A DNA stretch of 47,583 bases from Gemmatimonadales bacterium UBA1120 (GCA_002313925.1 DCAZ01000064.1:2521-50103), one strand, 5' to 3'. Shown: positions 17,068 to 26,280, counted from the stretch's first letter. The notes: a model not told the origin generated them from the sequence alone. Program-made: numbers and translations.

Positions 17068-17802
17068 ATGAACTCTGAGCCCATGAACTTCGAACAATTC
17101 GAAGCGTTTACCTTTGATTGTTATGGAACACTCATCGATTGGGAATTCGGTATTCTTGCTGGCGTCCGTATTATTCTTGGAGCCCACGATATGGATGACC
17201 AGGATGACAATCGGATTCTCGAGCGATTCGGACTCCTAGAAGCAGTTGCAGAGGCTGGAGCTTTCCGTCCGTACCGAGCTATTTTAGAAGAGGTAGCATC
17301 CGGCTTTGGGGAGGTGTACGGATTCGCTACCGGTACGGAAGAGGCAAGAAGATTTGCGGAATCAGTTTCGTTCTGGCCCCCGTTTCCTGACAGCATAACA
17401 GGTCTTCAGTTGCTATCATCAAGATACCGCTTGGCTATCGTATCAAATGTTGACGACGACCTCTTCTCTAACTCTGCCCAACAGCTTGGAGTAATCTTCG
17501 AACAGGTGGTCACGGCAGAGCAAGTCCAAAGCTACAAACCCCACCCTGCTCATTTTTACGAAGTCCTAAGGCGTCTTGAACTCCCCCCGGAGCGAGTCCT
17601 GCATGTTGCCCAGAGCCTCTATCACGACGTCGCTCCGGCGGCAGAACTCGGACTCAAGTCCGTTTGGGTGAATAGACGGGCCGGAAAAGATGGTCGAGGT
17701 GCTACAAAGCCATCCAGCGCGATTCCTAATCTTGAGGTCCCAAATTTGATGGCTTTAGTGGATTTAGTCCGTATCAAACCAGACCTACGAACACCAGAGT
17801 AG
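17068..17802 (+). CDS. HAD-family hydrolase (2-haloacid dehalogenase-like)
   Basis: A 244-residue cytosolic hydrolase of the HAD superfamily, closest to type II 2-haloacid dehalogenases and phosphatase relatives. Motif I is TFDCYGTLID with the nucleophile Asp at about residue 16, motif II is IVSNVDDD, motif III is the Lys of YKPHPAHF and motif IV is HVAQSLYHDVAPA with its acidic residue. The cap segment between motifs I and II is helical, as in subfamily I. It could be a phosphatase or a dehalogenase; sequence alone does not settle it. The gene follows the exported M24 peptidase with three bases between them and is probably co-transcribed. A hairpin cluster lies downstream. Confidence 0.85.
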   Translation: MNSEPMNFEQFEAFTFDCYGTLIDWEFGILAGVRIILGAHDMDDQDDNRILERFGLLEAVAEAGAFRPYRAILEEVASGFGEVYGFATGTEEARRFAESVSFWPPFPDSITGLQLLSSRYRLAIVSNVDDDLFSNSAQQLGVIFEQVVTAEQVQSYKPHPAHFYEVLRRLELPPERVLHVAQSLYHDVAPAAELGLKSVWVNRRAGKDGRGATKPSSAIPNLEVPNLMALVDLVRIKPDLRTPE

Positions 17803-17830
17803 CCATGAACATTATGACTTGGGCTGTGAA

Positions 17831-17867
17831 GCACCTGTAGGCCAGCTTCTGGCAGGCCTTGAGGTGC
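17831..17867 (+). terminator. Nested hairpin downstream of the HAD gene
   Basis: GCACCT (17831-17836) pairs with AGGTGC (17862-17867). Inside, either AGGCC (17839-17843) pairs with GGCCT (17855-17859) or GCCAG (17841-17845) pairs with CTGGC (17849-17853). A moderately T-rich stretch follows. It lies 28 bases after the HAD stop codon and marks the left edge of the GC-rich amidohydrolase block. Confidence 0.5.
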
Positions 17868-17937
17868 CAGTCTATTCTTCTGGGCCCCGGAAGCGGGGAT
17901 ACGCAGTGGTTCACCCTACTTTCTTACGGAGGCTGTC

Positions 17938-20913
17938 GTGAGAGCAATTCTCTCCTTCCTTGGGTTCACCCTCTTGCTGACCGGCGGAGTCGAAGCCCAA
18001 CAGGCGACCCGGACCGAGCCCGTGACTGGTATCCGAGACAACGGCACCGGCTTCCATGCGCTAGTGGGCGCACGGGTTGTGACGGCACCGGGGCAGGTCC
18101 TGGATGGTGCCACGATAGTAATCCGGAACGGACTCATCCAACGGGTCGGTCGCAATATGCAGCCTCCGGCCGGTGCGCGTGTCTGGGACCTGGATGGTCT
18201 CACGATCTATCCGGGGTTCATCGATGCCCATGCGGACCTGGGGATGGACGCAGTACCCGAAGGTGGTGACGTCGGACCGACCCATTGGAACCCACAGGTT
18301 CGGGCTTGGTTTAGCACCACGATGAACCTCCAGGATGACGCCGACCGTCGAGCGGCGCTCCGCTCGCAGGGGTTTGGAACGGCGCTGGTCGTGCCCAAGC
18401 AGGGTATTTTTCGAGGCACAGCTTCGGTCGTGAACCTGGGTGACACTGGGGTCCGAGACCGTGTGCTCCGCCCCGACCTGGCCCAGGCTATGGGCTTCCA
18501 GCGCTCTTTCCAGTTGGGTGGGGCCTACCCCAACTCGCCCATGGGGACCATCGCACTTATGAAGCAGACGTTTATGGATGCCGACTGGTACGTGAGGGCG
18601 TGGGGTGCGTACGAGGCCAGTGGTCGTGCATTCCTGCCACCCGAGACCAGCGCAGCCTTGGCAGCCCTCGAGGATGCGGTACGGGGAGATCAGCCGATTG
18701 TCTTCGAGACCGGCAGTGAGGAGGAATACTTACGGGCTCATAAGCTTGCTGCGGAGTACGGCCTGGACGTCTGGTACCGCGGGAGCGGTCAGGAATACCG
18801 CATTCTCGATGTGCTCCAGGGACGCACCGATCCGCTTATCATACCCCTGAGTTTCCCTGATGCGCCCAATGTTAATGACCCGGAGTCAGCGTTGAACGCC
18901 AGTTTGGCCGACCTGCGCGATTGGTATCTAGCACCCACGAGCCCCGCACAACTGGCCGGGGCGGGCGTCCGCTTCGCCATCACCTCCGATGGGCTTTCGT
19001 CGCTGAACGAATTCCTGCCCAACCTGAGGATCGCTGTGGCACGGGGGCTCTCCACTGCTGACGCCCTGGCGGCGCTCACCACCACCCCGGCATTATGGCT
19101 GGGACTCGAGAACACCCACGGCACCATTCAGGAGGGCAAGGTCGCCAACCTCGTCGTGAGCGAAGGCGACCTCTTCACCGAAGAGGCCACCGTCAGAGAC
19201 GTCTGGGTGCACGGGCAAGCCTACGGGGTCACTCGCTCGCCCCAGATTGATCCGCGAGGCACGTGGCGCATCGCATCTGACGACGAGTGGGGCTTCGAAG
19301 CAGCGCTCCGCCTTGAGGGCCCATTGAACCGCCTGCGCGGGTCCATTGATATCGCAGGTCCTAATGGTGCCACTATAAATCTGGCCTCGGCAGAGGTCGT
19401 GGCCGAGACCGGCCGCATCGAGGTGCGCTTTGACGGGGAGGACCTGGGATATGAGGGAGTTGCCCTCCTAGCAGGTTCGGTACGGGGAGAGGAATTCTAC
19501 GGCTGGACCTCCCTCCCCAACGGGGCAAACCCGTCTTTCCGCGGGTCCCGCACAGAGGCGTACGAGGGAGCCGCACGCGGTACGGTGGCGATGAATGTCC
19601 CCGAGATCGACCTGCCGTTTATCCGACCCATGATGGAGTTTGGGCGGAGCTCCATCCCCGAGCAGCCTGCTGCCGTGGTGGTGCGCAATGCCACCGTATG
19701 GAGCCAGGGTCCGCTGGGACAGATGGAGAACGCTGATCTCTTGGTCCAGGCGGGGAAAGTGGTGGCGGTAGGTCCTGATCTCGACGCCCCCCGGGGTGCG
19801 ATGGAGATCGACGCCACTGATAAGCATGTGACGCCCGGGCTCATCGACCCCCACATCCATGCCGGGGTCAGTGCGGTCAACGAAAGCGGTTTCGCCATTG
19901 TTCCCGAGGTGCGGATGGGCGACGTGGTGACGCACAACAACATCTGGATGTACCGTCAACTCGCCGGCGGGCTCACGACCGCTCATATCAAGCATGGCTC
20001 GGCGAACCCGATCGGAGGGGAAAACGTCTTCGTGAAGCTCCGTTGGGGCTCCCTGCCCGAGGACCTCAAGCTGGAGGGCGCCCCCCGGACGGTGAAGTTC
20101 GCGTTGGGGGAGAACCCTAAGCGGCGTCAGGGGCGTTATCCGGATACCCGAATGGGAACGCAGGAGATCATCCGTGACCACTTTCTTGCCGCCCGTGACT
20201 ACGAGCGGGAGTGGCAGCGCTGGGAGGCCAGCGGTGAGGGGATCCCTCCTCGCCGCGACCTGCGAATGGAGTCAATCCTAGATATCCTGAACCAGGAGTT
20301 ACTCATCTCGTCGCACGGTTACCGTGCTGACGAATTCCTGGCTCTGGTCCGTCTGGCCGAGGAATTTGGCTTTCGGGTTCAAACCTTACAGCACGGGATC
20401 GAGGCCTACAAGATCGCCCCTGAACTGGCTGCCTCTGGTGTGGCCGCAGTCGTATGGAGTGACTGGGGCGGATTCAAGATGGAAGCATACGACGCTACCG
20501 TCTACAACGCTCGTATCCTGATTGAGGCGGGTGTGGTGACGGCGCTCCACTCTGACAATAATGAGATCTCCAGCCGTATGAACTGGGAGGCGGGCAAGCT
20601 GCTGCGCACCGGTCTCACCCACGAGCAGGCGCTTTCGACGGTGACCAACCAGGCCGCAAAGGCCGTAGCCATCGACGCCCGCGTGGGCTCACTCGAGGCG
20701 GACAAGGACGCTGATTTCGTTATCTGGAGTGGCAACCCCCTATCTCAGTTCACCCGGGCTGAGCAGACCTGGGTAGACGGCCGACGTTACTTCTCTCTCG
20801 AAGAGGATGCTGCCATGCGGGAGCAGATTGATCGTGAGCGGACTCAGCTCATACAGGCCATCCTTTCTATCTCGGAGAACGGGGACATGCGCGACCTGCG
20901 AGGGAGTAACTGA
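17938..20913 (+). CDS. Exported double-domain amidohydrolase
   Basis: A 991-residue exported protein with two imidazolonepropionase-like amidohydrolase domains in tandem. A signal peptide occupies residues 1-21 (LLTGGVEAQ). In domain 1 the metal motif reads FIDAHAD (H98-A-D100), so the second His of HxH is lost. In domain 2 it is intact, LIDPHIH (H639 and H641), with the late Asp in ALHSDNNE. A short beta-rich stretch lies between the domains. The GTG start has GGAGG five bases upstream. Such proteins are commonly annotated as amidohydrolase in Gemmatimonadota and Bacteroidota and may be exported dipeptidase- or prolidase-like enzymes. It is followed two bases later by a second amidohydrolase gene. 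Both genes are clearly GC-richer than their surroundings. Confidence 0.87.
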   Translation: MRAILSFLGFTLLLTGGVEAQQATRTEPVTGIRDNGTGFHALVGARVVTAPGQVLDGATIVIRNGLIQRVGRNMQPPAGARVWDLDGLTIYPGFIDAHADLGMDAVPEGGDVGPTHWNPQVRAWFSTTMNLQDDADRRAALRSQGFGTALVVPKQGIFRGTASVVNLGDTGVRDRVLRPDLAQAMGFQRSFQLGGAYPNSPMGTIALMKQTFMDADWYVRAWGAYEASGRAFLPPETSAALAALEDAVRGDQPIVFETGSEEEYLRAHKLAAEYGLDVWYRGSGQEYRILDVLQGRTDPLIIPLSFPDAPNVNDPESALNASLADLRDWYLAPTSPAQLAGAGVRFAITSDGLSSLNEFLPNLRIAVARGLSTADALAALTTTPALWLGLENTHGTIQEGKVANLVVSEGDLFTEEATVRDVWVHGQAYGVTRSPQIDPRGTWRIASDDEWGFEAALRLEGPLNRLRGSIDIAGPNGATINLASAEVVAETGRIEVRFDGEDLGYEGVALLAGSVRGEEFYGWTSLPNGANPSFRGSRTEAYEGAARGTVAMNVPEIDLPFIRPMMEFGRSSIPEQPAAVVVRNATVWSQGPLGQMENADLLVQAGKVVAVGPDLDAPRGAMEIDATDKHVTPGLIDPHIHAGVSAVNESGFAIVPEVRMGDVVTHNNIWMYRQLAGGLTTAHIKHGSANPIGGENVFVKLRWGSLPEDLKLEGAPRTVKFALGENPKRRQGRYPDTRMGTQEIIRDHFLAARDYEREWQRWEASGEGIPPRRDLRMESILDILNQELLISSHGYRADEFLALVRLAEEFGFRVQTLQHGIEAYKIAPELAASGVAAVVWSDWGGFKMEAYDATVYNARILIEAGVVTALHSDNNEISSRMNWEAGKLLRTGLTHEQALSTVTNQAAKAVAIDARVGSLEADKDADFVIWSGNPLSQFTRAEQTWVDGRRYFSLEEDAAMREQIDRERTQLIQAILSISENGDMRDLRGSN

Positions 20914-20915
20914 CT

Positions 20916-22325
20916 ATGACTATGACCATGAAGAAGCGAGGAGTCATGATAGGCTATCTGTCCAGGACTGGTGGTGTGACCGCAGTGACCTTTGCGGTAG
21001 CAATGGTAGCTGTGGCCACCTCTCTGTTGTCACCAACCGTGGCGAAGGCGCAGGTACGGATGACCGTCCCGCCTCAGTCCGAAGCGGTGGCATTAAGAGG
21101 GGCGACCATCCACACTGTCACAAACGGGGTGATTGAAAACGGTACCATCTTGTTCGAGAACGGCGTGATCAGGGCGATCGGCACCGACGTAGAGATTCCC
21201 ACAGGGACTCGCGTCGTGGACGTTTCCGGCAAGCACATATACCCCGGCCTCATCGATGCCTACAGTACGGTGGGGATCAGTGAGATTGGCTCTGTTGACG
21301 TCTCGAGTGACGTCAACGAGCTAGGCGACTTCAACCCCAACGTGCGAGCCGAAGTAGCGGTCAACGCGGAGAGTCGCCATATCGGCACTACCCGCTCCGC
21401 CGGTGTGCTCGTGACCCTCACGACACCGGGGGGTGGACTCATCTCCGGCATGTCGTCGGCAATGAGCCTCGAGGGTTGGGATTGGGAAGAGATGTCTATT
21501 GAGTCTGCGGCGGCATTGAACGTGAACTGGCCCAACCCCAATTCCAGAGGTGGTCGGGGTGGTCGGGGCGGTCGGGGCCGAGGCTTCGGACCCGGCCCGC
21601 AAGAGTCCCCCCCCACCTACGCTGAGCGAGTCCAGCAGCTCAAGGACTTCTTTGCTGAAGCACGGGCATATCGTGATGCTACCGCCGCGGGTGAAGAAGT
21701 GCGGACGGATTCGCGTTATACCGCAATGATTCCCGCCCTCAATGGGGAGATCCCAGTAGTGGTGTCAGCGGACGGTGCCGCTCAGATCAACGATGCAATC
21801 ACCTGGGCTCAGCAAGAGGGAGTGCGGCTCGTAATCCGTGGAGGGGGCGATGCTATTCACGTGGCTGACCGTTTGGTTGCCAATGATATCCCGGTGATCC
21901 TGACTTCGACCATGGCGGCACCAGGCCGGGATTACGAGGGGTACGACGGGGCCTACACCATGCCGGCTCGCCTTCACGAAGCGGGAGTACGGTTTGCCAT
22001 CTCAGGTGGCTCGGGAGCCCTCTACACGAACCGGCTGCCCTGGGAAGCAGGGGTTGCTGTCGCCTTTGGGCTTCCCGAAGAAGAAGCCCTGAAAGCAGTG
22101 ACGATCAACGCTGCGGAGTTCATGGGGATCAGCGATAAGGTGGGTTCACTGGAGCCAGGAAAGCAGGCGACACTCCTTATCACCACCGGAACCCCACTGG
22201 ACATGACCAGTGATATCGAGCAGTCCTACATCCAGGGCCGCGAGATCGACATGAACGACATCCAAAAGCATTTTTTCGACAAGTACATGGAGAAGGTAAG
22301 GCAAAACAGGCGGGTGGTGAGCTAG
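20916..22325 (+). CDS. Exported amidohydrolase homologue lacking the HxH motif
   Basis: A 469-residue exported amidohydrolase-fold protein. The N-terminus has a basic start, a long hydrophobic core (about residues 20-40) and a cut site after AKAQ. The place where active members carry DAHxH reads DAYST (Y116, T118), so both first-metal histidines are missing and the enzyme is probably inactive or works differently. A low-complexity Gly/Arg stretch (RGG repeats, about residues 211-227) interrupts the barrel. The C-terminal LEPGKQATLLI segment is the standard end of the family. It starts two bases after the double-domain amidohydrolase, so the two are co-transcribed and may form a complex in which only one of three domains keeps a full metal site. 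Confidence 0.83.
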   Translation: MTMTMKKRGVMIGYLSRTGGVTAVTFAVAMVAVATSLLSPTVAKAQVRMTVPPQSEAVALRGATIHTVTNGVIENGTILFENGVIRAIGTDVEIPTGTRVVDVSGKHIYPGLIDAYSTVGISEIGSVDVSSDVNELGDFNPNVRAEVAVNAESRHIGTTRSAGVLVTLTTPGGGLISGMSSAMSLEGWDWEEMSIESAAALNVNWPNPNSRGGRGGRGGRGRGFGPGPQESPPTYAERVQQLKDFFAEARAYRDATAAGEEVRTDSRYTAMIPALNGEIPVVVSADGAAQINDAITWAQQEGVRLVIRGGGDAIHVADRLVANDIPVILTSTMAAPGRDYEGYDGAYTMPARLHEAGVRFAISGGSGALYTNRLPWEAGVAVAFGLPEEEALKAVTINAAEFMGISDKVGSLEPGKQATLLITTGTPLDMTSDIEQSYIQGREIDMNDIQKHFFDKYMEKVRQNRRVVS

Positions 22326-22371
22326 AGGGCTGAGGCGGGCCCCCCTCTCTTATTGTGCTGCTTGAGTCCTG

Positions 22372-22405
22372 ACGGGCTCCCAACCCTCATGGGTTGGGAG
22401 CCCGT
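22372..22405. terminator. Bidirectional hairpin between convergent genes
   Basis: A perfect 15-base-pair stem (22372-22386 with 22391-22405, arms of ACGGGCTCCCAACCC type) closes a four-base loop. It lies between the amidohydrolase stop at 22325 and the convergent nfuA stop at 22496. Neither side has a long T run, so it could terminate by strength of the stem or protect 3' ends. It also marks the right edge of the GC-rich block. Confidence 0.7.
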
Positions 22406-22495
22406 GTGTGTTCAAGCATATAATTTAGTGGTAGTGAGATACCATCTTTGAGGTTTCAGGCCAAATTTTCCTACAACCAACTACACAGAACTGAA

Positions 22496-23083
22496 CTAGA
22501 GGTAGGGGTTTTCGCCCGATGAGTGATCGGTAATGTCATGGACGCCTGTGAGCTCTGGGATAGCTTCTCGCAGCATGCGTTCCACCCCTTGTCGGAGAGT
22601 CGCAGCGGAAAGCGCACAACCCTGACAACCACCACTCATCTCGACGAAGATGTCTGTTTCCTCGACGTTCACCAGAGAGATCATTCCCCCATGTGCTGCG
22701 ATTGCTGGGTTCACCTGAACCTCAAGGACCTCACGAACTCGGTCCGCAATTTGACCCTGTGGTGGATCTTGAGATTTCTTGGGTTCATCCGGCCCTACGG
22801 TGTGCACTTCAAACCCGCTCTCGTTAATCCTCTCCACGTAGTCGACTGTCGCACCCTCAAGTTGGCTTACTAGATATTCCTTGACCAAAATTGAGAATCC
22901 ACCCACGTCTTCCTGTTGATCGTCCGACTCACGCTCATCAGCTCCGACCAAGGTGAGGTCGAAATGGGGCTTCAAGCCGCTGTCGGCCTGTCTCATGGTG
23001 ATCCGTAAGGCCTCTAGTTCGCCCTCACTCTCTTCAAGCAATGAGAGAACAACCTCTCGAGCGCGGTCTGTAAAAGTGATCAT
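22496..23083 (-). CDS. nfuA: Fe-S biogenesis protein NfuA
   Basis: A 195-residue iron-sulfur carrier protein with the NfuA architecture. The N-terminal 95 residues form a degenerate A-type (IscA-like) domain without its cysteines, and the C-terminal part is a Nfu domain with the cluster-binding C153-x-x-C156 in SGGCQGCALSA. Total length and domain order match E. coli NfuA (191 residues). It delivers 4Fe-4S clusters to apo-proteins, for example the endonuclease III encoded at 27170. It stands alone, convergent to the amidohydrolase pair and divergent from glyQS. The ATG at 23083 gives the usual N-terminus. Confidence 0.88.
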   Translation of the reverse strand: MITFTDRAREVVLSLLEESEGELEALRITMRQADSGLKPHFDLTLVGADERESDDQQEDVGGFSILVKEYLVSQLEGATVDYVERINESGFEVHTVGPDEPKKSQDPPQGQIADRVREVLEVQVNPAIAAHGGMISLVNVEETDIFVEMSGGCQGCALSAATLRQGVERMLREAIPELTGVHDITDHSSGENPYL

Positions 23084-23239
23084 AAGTTGATCTTAACTGT
23101 TGTAGTTAATACCCGGTAGCTCATACCCCGAGTTGTTCTCCCGGTTCGCTACAGATATGACGTTGATCGGGCTAGGCGCCTCCGGTACCTTTTCCAGCCT
23201 ATCTGCTCCTGTCAGAAGGCCTTGAAAATAAAGGGATTT

Positions 23240-24556
23240 ATGGTGACTGCGGATCTGATGGAGAAGCTTGTATCGCTCGCCAAGCGGCGAGGGTATGTCT
23301 TCCAATCATCGGAGATCTACGGGGGGACTGGCTCTGTATGGGACTATGGGTCTCTAGGAGTTGAACTCAAGCGCAACGTCAAGGAGTTGTGGTGGTCCTC
23401 GATGGTACATCAGCGTGAAGACGTTGAGGGTGTGGATGCGTCCATCCTAATGCATCCTCGTGTCTGGGAGGCTTCCGGTCACGTAGAAAGCTTCACCGAC
23501 CCGCTAGTCGAGTGCACTAACTGTCATCGTCGCTTTCGGATGGACTTGCCTAAGGTAAGGGATGGGCAGTGTCCAGTATGTGGCACAAAAGAGGCTTTTA
23601 CTGAACCTCGGCTCTTCAACTTGATGTTTAAGACATTTATGGGACCGGTTGAAGATTCATCCGCCACTGTGTATTTGCGACCTGAGACGGCTCAGGGAAT
23701 TTTCGTGAATTTCTTGAACATTCAGGGTACGACGAGACAGAAAGTCCCCTTCGGTATCGCGCAAATCGGGAAGGCATTTCGGAATGAGATTACGCCCGGA
23801 AACTTCATTTTTCGCACACGTGAGTTTGAACAGGCTGAAATGCAGTTTTTTGTGAAGCCTGGAGATGACGAGCACGTTTTTGAGGAATGGAAAGACTTGC
23901 GTATGCAATGGCACCTCGGGCTTGGAATTCGGCCAGAGAAGTTGCGGTTTCATGAGCATGGGGCGGATGAGTTGGCACACTATTGTAAGAAAGCTTTTGA
24001 TATCGAGTATGAATTCCCCTTTGGGTGGAAGGAATTCGAAGGCATCCACAACCGCACTGATTACGACCTCGCTCGCCACCAGGAGTACTCTGGAAAACGT
24101 CTTGAATACATCGACCCGGCTTCCAATGAACGCTATATCCCCTACGTAGTAGAGACATCAATGGGGGTAGACCGCACGCTGCTTGTTCTACTGGCGGATG
24201 CGTACCGGGAGGAAGAAGTCGAGGGTGAAAAAAGGGTTTTACTCGCATTAAAGCCAAAGTTAGCACCACTTAAAGCTGCGGTATTTCCTCTCGTGAAGAA
24301 GGACGGGATGCCAGAGATCGCGATGAAGCTGATGGGTGATTTGCGGTCGTCAGGAATACCATCATTCTATGATCAATCGGGTGCGATTGGTCGGCGATAT
24401 CGTCGGCAGGATGAGATTGGAACGCCATGGTGTATAACAGTCGATGGACAAAGCACAGAGGATGGCACGGTGACGGTCCGGGATCGCGACAGCCTTGAAC
24501 AGGAACGAATAGGGGGAGATCAGGTTGTAAACTGGATCACCGACCGGCTTTCTTGA
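23240..24556 (+). CDS. glyQS: Glycyl-tRNA synthetase, class II homodimeric type
   Basis: A 438-residue class II aminoacyl-tRNA synthetase that charges tRNA-Gly. It is the alpha2 (eukaryote/Thermus-like) form rather than the alpha2beta2 GlyQ+GlyS form. Visible marks are the N-terminal RRGYVFQSSEIYGG segment, a zinc site with C-x-x-C pairs (CTNCHRRF and CPVCGTKE), motif 2 in IGKAFRNEITPG followed by RTREFEQAE, and motif 3 with its Arg in METSMGVDRT-type context. The C-terminal anticodon-binding domain ends QVVNWITDRLS. The frame extends to TTG 23222; ATG 23240 is preferred because AAGGG lies five bases before it. Confidence 0.94.
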   Translation: MVTADLMEKLVSLAKRRGYVFQSSEIYGGTGSVWDYGSLGVELKRNVKELWWSSMVHQREDVEGVDASILMHPRVWEASGHVESFTDPLVECTNCHRRFRMDLPKVRDGQCPVCGTKEAFTEPRLFNLMFKTFMGPVEDSSATVYLRPETAQGIFVNFLNIQGTTRQKVPFGIAQIGKAFRNEITPGNFIFRTREFEQAEMQFFVKPGDDEHVFEEWKDLRMQWHLGLGIRPEKLRFHEHGADELAHYCKKAFDIEYEFPFGWKEFEGIHNRTDYDLARHQEYSGKRLEYIDPASNERYIPYVVETSMGVDRTLLVLLADAYREEEVEGEKRVLLALKPKLAPLKAAVFPLVKKDGMPEIAMKLMGDLRSSGIPSFYDQSGAIGRRYRRQDEIGTPWCITVDGQSTEDGTVTVRDRDSLEQERIGGDQVVNWITDRLS

Positions 24557-24652
24557 TTCTATAACTCGGACATCGATCCACGGTTAAGTCCGCAGCTCGG
24601 ACTAATGCATATAAACCGCGAATAGCTTGAGTTGTATTTCTTGCTTGATCAC

Positions 24653-24741
24653 GCGCTTTAAAACAAGCGCCGGTTAGACATATGAGGTGATAGTTAAGTA
24701 CCCAGGGGGTCGCCTCGACCCTATACTCGACCTGCGGTCGA
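24653..24741 (+). promoter_or_regulatory. Leader with three hairpins and alternative pairings before the NSS gene
   Basis: Hairpin 1: GCGCTT (24653-24658) with AAGCGC (24665-24670). Hairpin 2: GGGTCG (24707-24712) with CGACCC (24716-24721). Hairpin 3: TCGACC (24727-24732) with GGTCGA (24736-24741). The arms of hairpins 2 and 3 share the GGTCG/CGACC core, so the first arm could also pair with the third and the fourth with the second, giving mutually exclusive folds. The block ends exactly before an ATG at 24742, which supports the use of the ATG at 24787 instead. Confidence 0.45.
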
Positions 24742-24786
24742 ATGGCTCAGCCATGCGACCGTGCTTTGTTCTGCCAAGATCCGGAG

Positions 24787-26280
24787 ATGTCCGTGACATC
24801 TAAATCCGAAGTCTTCAGTTCTCGTTGGGGTATGCTGCTTGCTATGCTCGGCATGGCTGTTGGCACCGGTAATATTTGGCGTTTTCCTCGGATTGCAGCG
24901 AGCAATGGCGGAGGATCTTTCCTTGTAGCCTGGGTGGTTTTTCTCCTCATTTGGTCGGTGCCACTCCTCATACTTGAGTTTGGCATGGGGAAGGGGACAC
25001 GCAGTGGTTCGATCGGGGCCTTCGTTAAGACACTCGGACCAAAGTTTGCTTGGATGGGCGCGTGGATTGCCTTTGTAGCTACGGCGATCATGTTCTACTA
25101 CAGCGTGGTAATGGGGTGGACGATTCGCTTTTTTGTTGGAACCCTGACGGGTGAAGTTCCTGGGACGACACCGAGTGCGTTTTGGGACTCTTTTCATTCC
25201 ACGGGCGGGGCTCTCATTACCCATGTAGTTGCCATGTTAATGGGGCTCTTCGTCGTCTCAAGGGGAGTGAAGGGAATTGAAGCTGCGGCAAAGTTTCTAA
25301 TCCCTAGCCTCATCATTCTTGTCATGGTACTCGCAGTGCGGGCGGTCACGCTTCCAGGTGCTAGCGCAGGCCTTGAGTTTCTGTTCACGCCTGACTGGGC
25401 TGCATTAGCGAACTACGAGATCTGGATCCAGGCTCTCACCCAAAATGCCTGGGATACGGGAGCGGGTTGGGGCTTGGTACTCACATACGCTCTGTATATG
25501 AGAGCGGATGAGGATACTGCACTGAACGCATTCGTGATCGGCTTTGGAAATAACTCGATGTCTCTTCTGGCCGGCATCATGGTTTTATGTACGGTGTTTT
25601 CGGTTATGCCGGAAGCTGCTAGCGAAATCGTTGGAGCCACGAACGAGGGACTAACATTCATCTGGGTTCCTCAACTCTTCCAGCAAATCCCAGGTGGACG
25701 GGTACTCCAAGGGCTCTTCTTCCTGGCTCTTGTATTTGCGGCCTGGACCAGTTTGGTCGCGATGATTGAGCTTGCGAGCAGGATTCTTATAGATCTCGGA
25801 ATGGCGCGGAGTCGGGCGATTATGGCTGTCGGTCTCGCAGGGATCCTCTTCGGAATCCCAAGCGCCCTGAACTTAGAGATCTTCCAGAACCAGGACTGGG
25901 TTTGGGGCGTGGGTCTGATGCTTTCTGGTTTCTTCTTCGCTTTCGCGGTACTCCGTTATGGGGTTACCAAGTGGCGAGAGAAATTCATCAACCAGGAAGG
26001 TTCAGACATCCATATCGGTGCCTGGTGGGACTGGGCTATGCGATTAGTTGCGGTTGAAGCGGTTGTTCTTGCCCTCTGGTGGTTGTGGGGAGCTCGTTCA
26101 GATGATGTCACTGCGACATGGACACTGTTTAGTTCCTATAATGTCGGCTCAGTGCTGATCCAGTTTGTGATCGTCGTGGTCATACTCCGGTTAGCAAACA
26201 ACTGGTTAGCTAAGACCGTCCAAGCCAGATGGCAAAGCCCTACCTCCGCTATGCTCAACTCAAGTGAGGAAGGGTCTTAA
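24787..26280 (+). CDS. Sodium-dependent transporter, NSS (SNF) family
   Basis: A 497-residue inner-membrane symporter of the neurotransmitter:sodium symporter family, expected to import an amino acid or similar with Na+. The N-terminal signature SSRWGMLLAMLGMAVGTGNIWRFP contains the unwound helix-1 site with conserved GNIWRFP. Later helices with GAGWGLVLTYALYM and FGNNSMSLLAG follow the LeuT-type pattern. The frame begins at ATG 24742, but ATG 24787 gives the usual short cytosolic N-terminus and keeps the upstream hairpins out of the coding region; neither has an ideal ribosome-binding site. Methionine/alanine-type NSS transporters often need a small one-helix subunit; a candidate is encoded at 28792, about 2.5 kb downstream. 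Confidence 0.9.
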   Translation: MSVTSKSEVFSSRWGMLLAMLGMAVGTGNIWRFPRIAASNGGGSFLVAWVVFLLIWSVPLLILEFGMGKGTRSGSIGAFVKTLGPKFAWMGAWIAFVATAIMFYYSVVMGWTIRFFVGTLTGEVPGTTPSAFWDSFHSTGGALITHVVAMLMGLFVVSRGVKGIEAAAKFLIPSLIILVMVLAVRAVTLPGASAGLEFLFTPDWAALANYEIWIQALTQNAWDTGAGWGLVLTYALYMRADEDTALNAFVIGFGNNSMSLLAGIMVLCTVFSVMPEAASEIVGATNEGLTFIWVPQLFQQIPGGRVLQGLFFLALVFAAWTSLVAMIELASRILIDLGMARSRAIMAVGLAGILFGIPSALNLEIFQNQDWVWGVGLMLSGFFFAFAVLRYGVTKWREKFINQEGSDIHIGAWWDWAMRLVAVEAVVLALWWLWGARSDDVTATWTLFSSYNVGSVLIQFVIVVVILRLANNWLAKTVQARWQSPTSAMLNSSEEGS

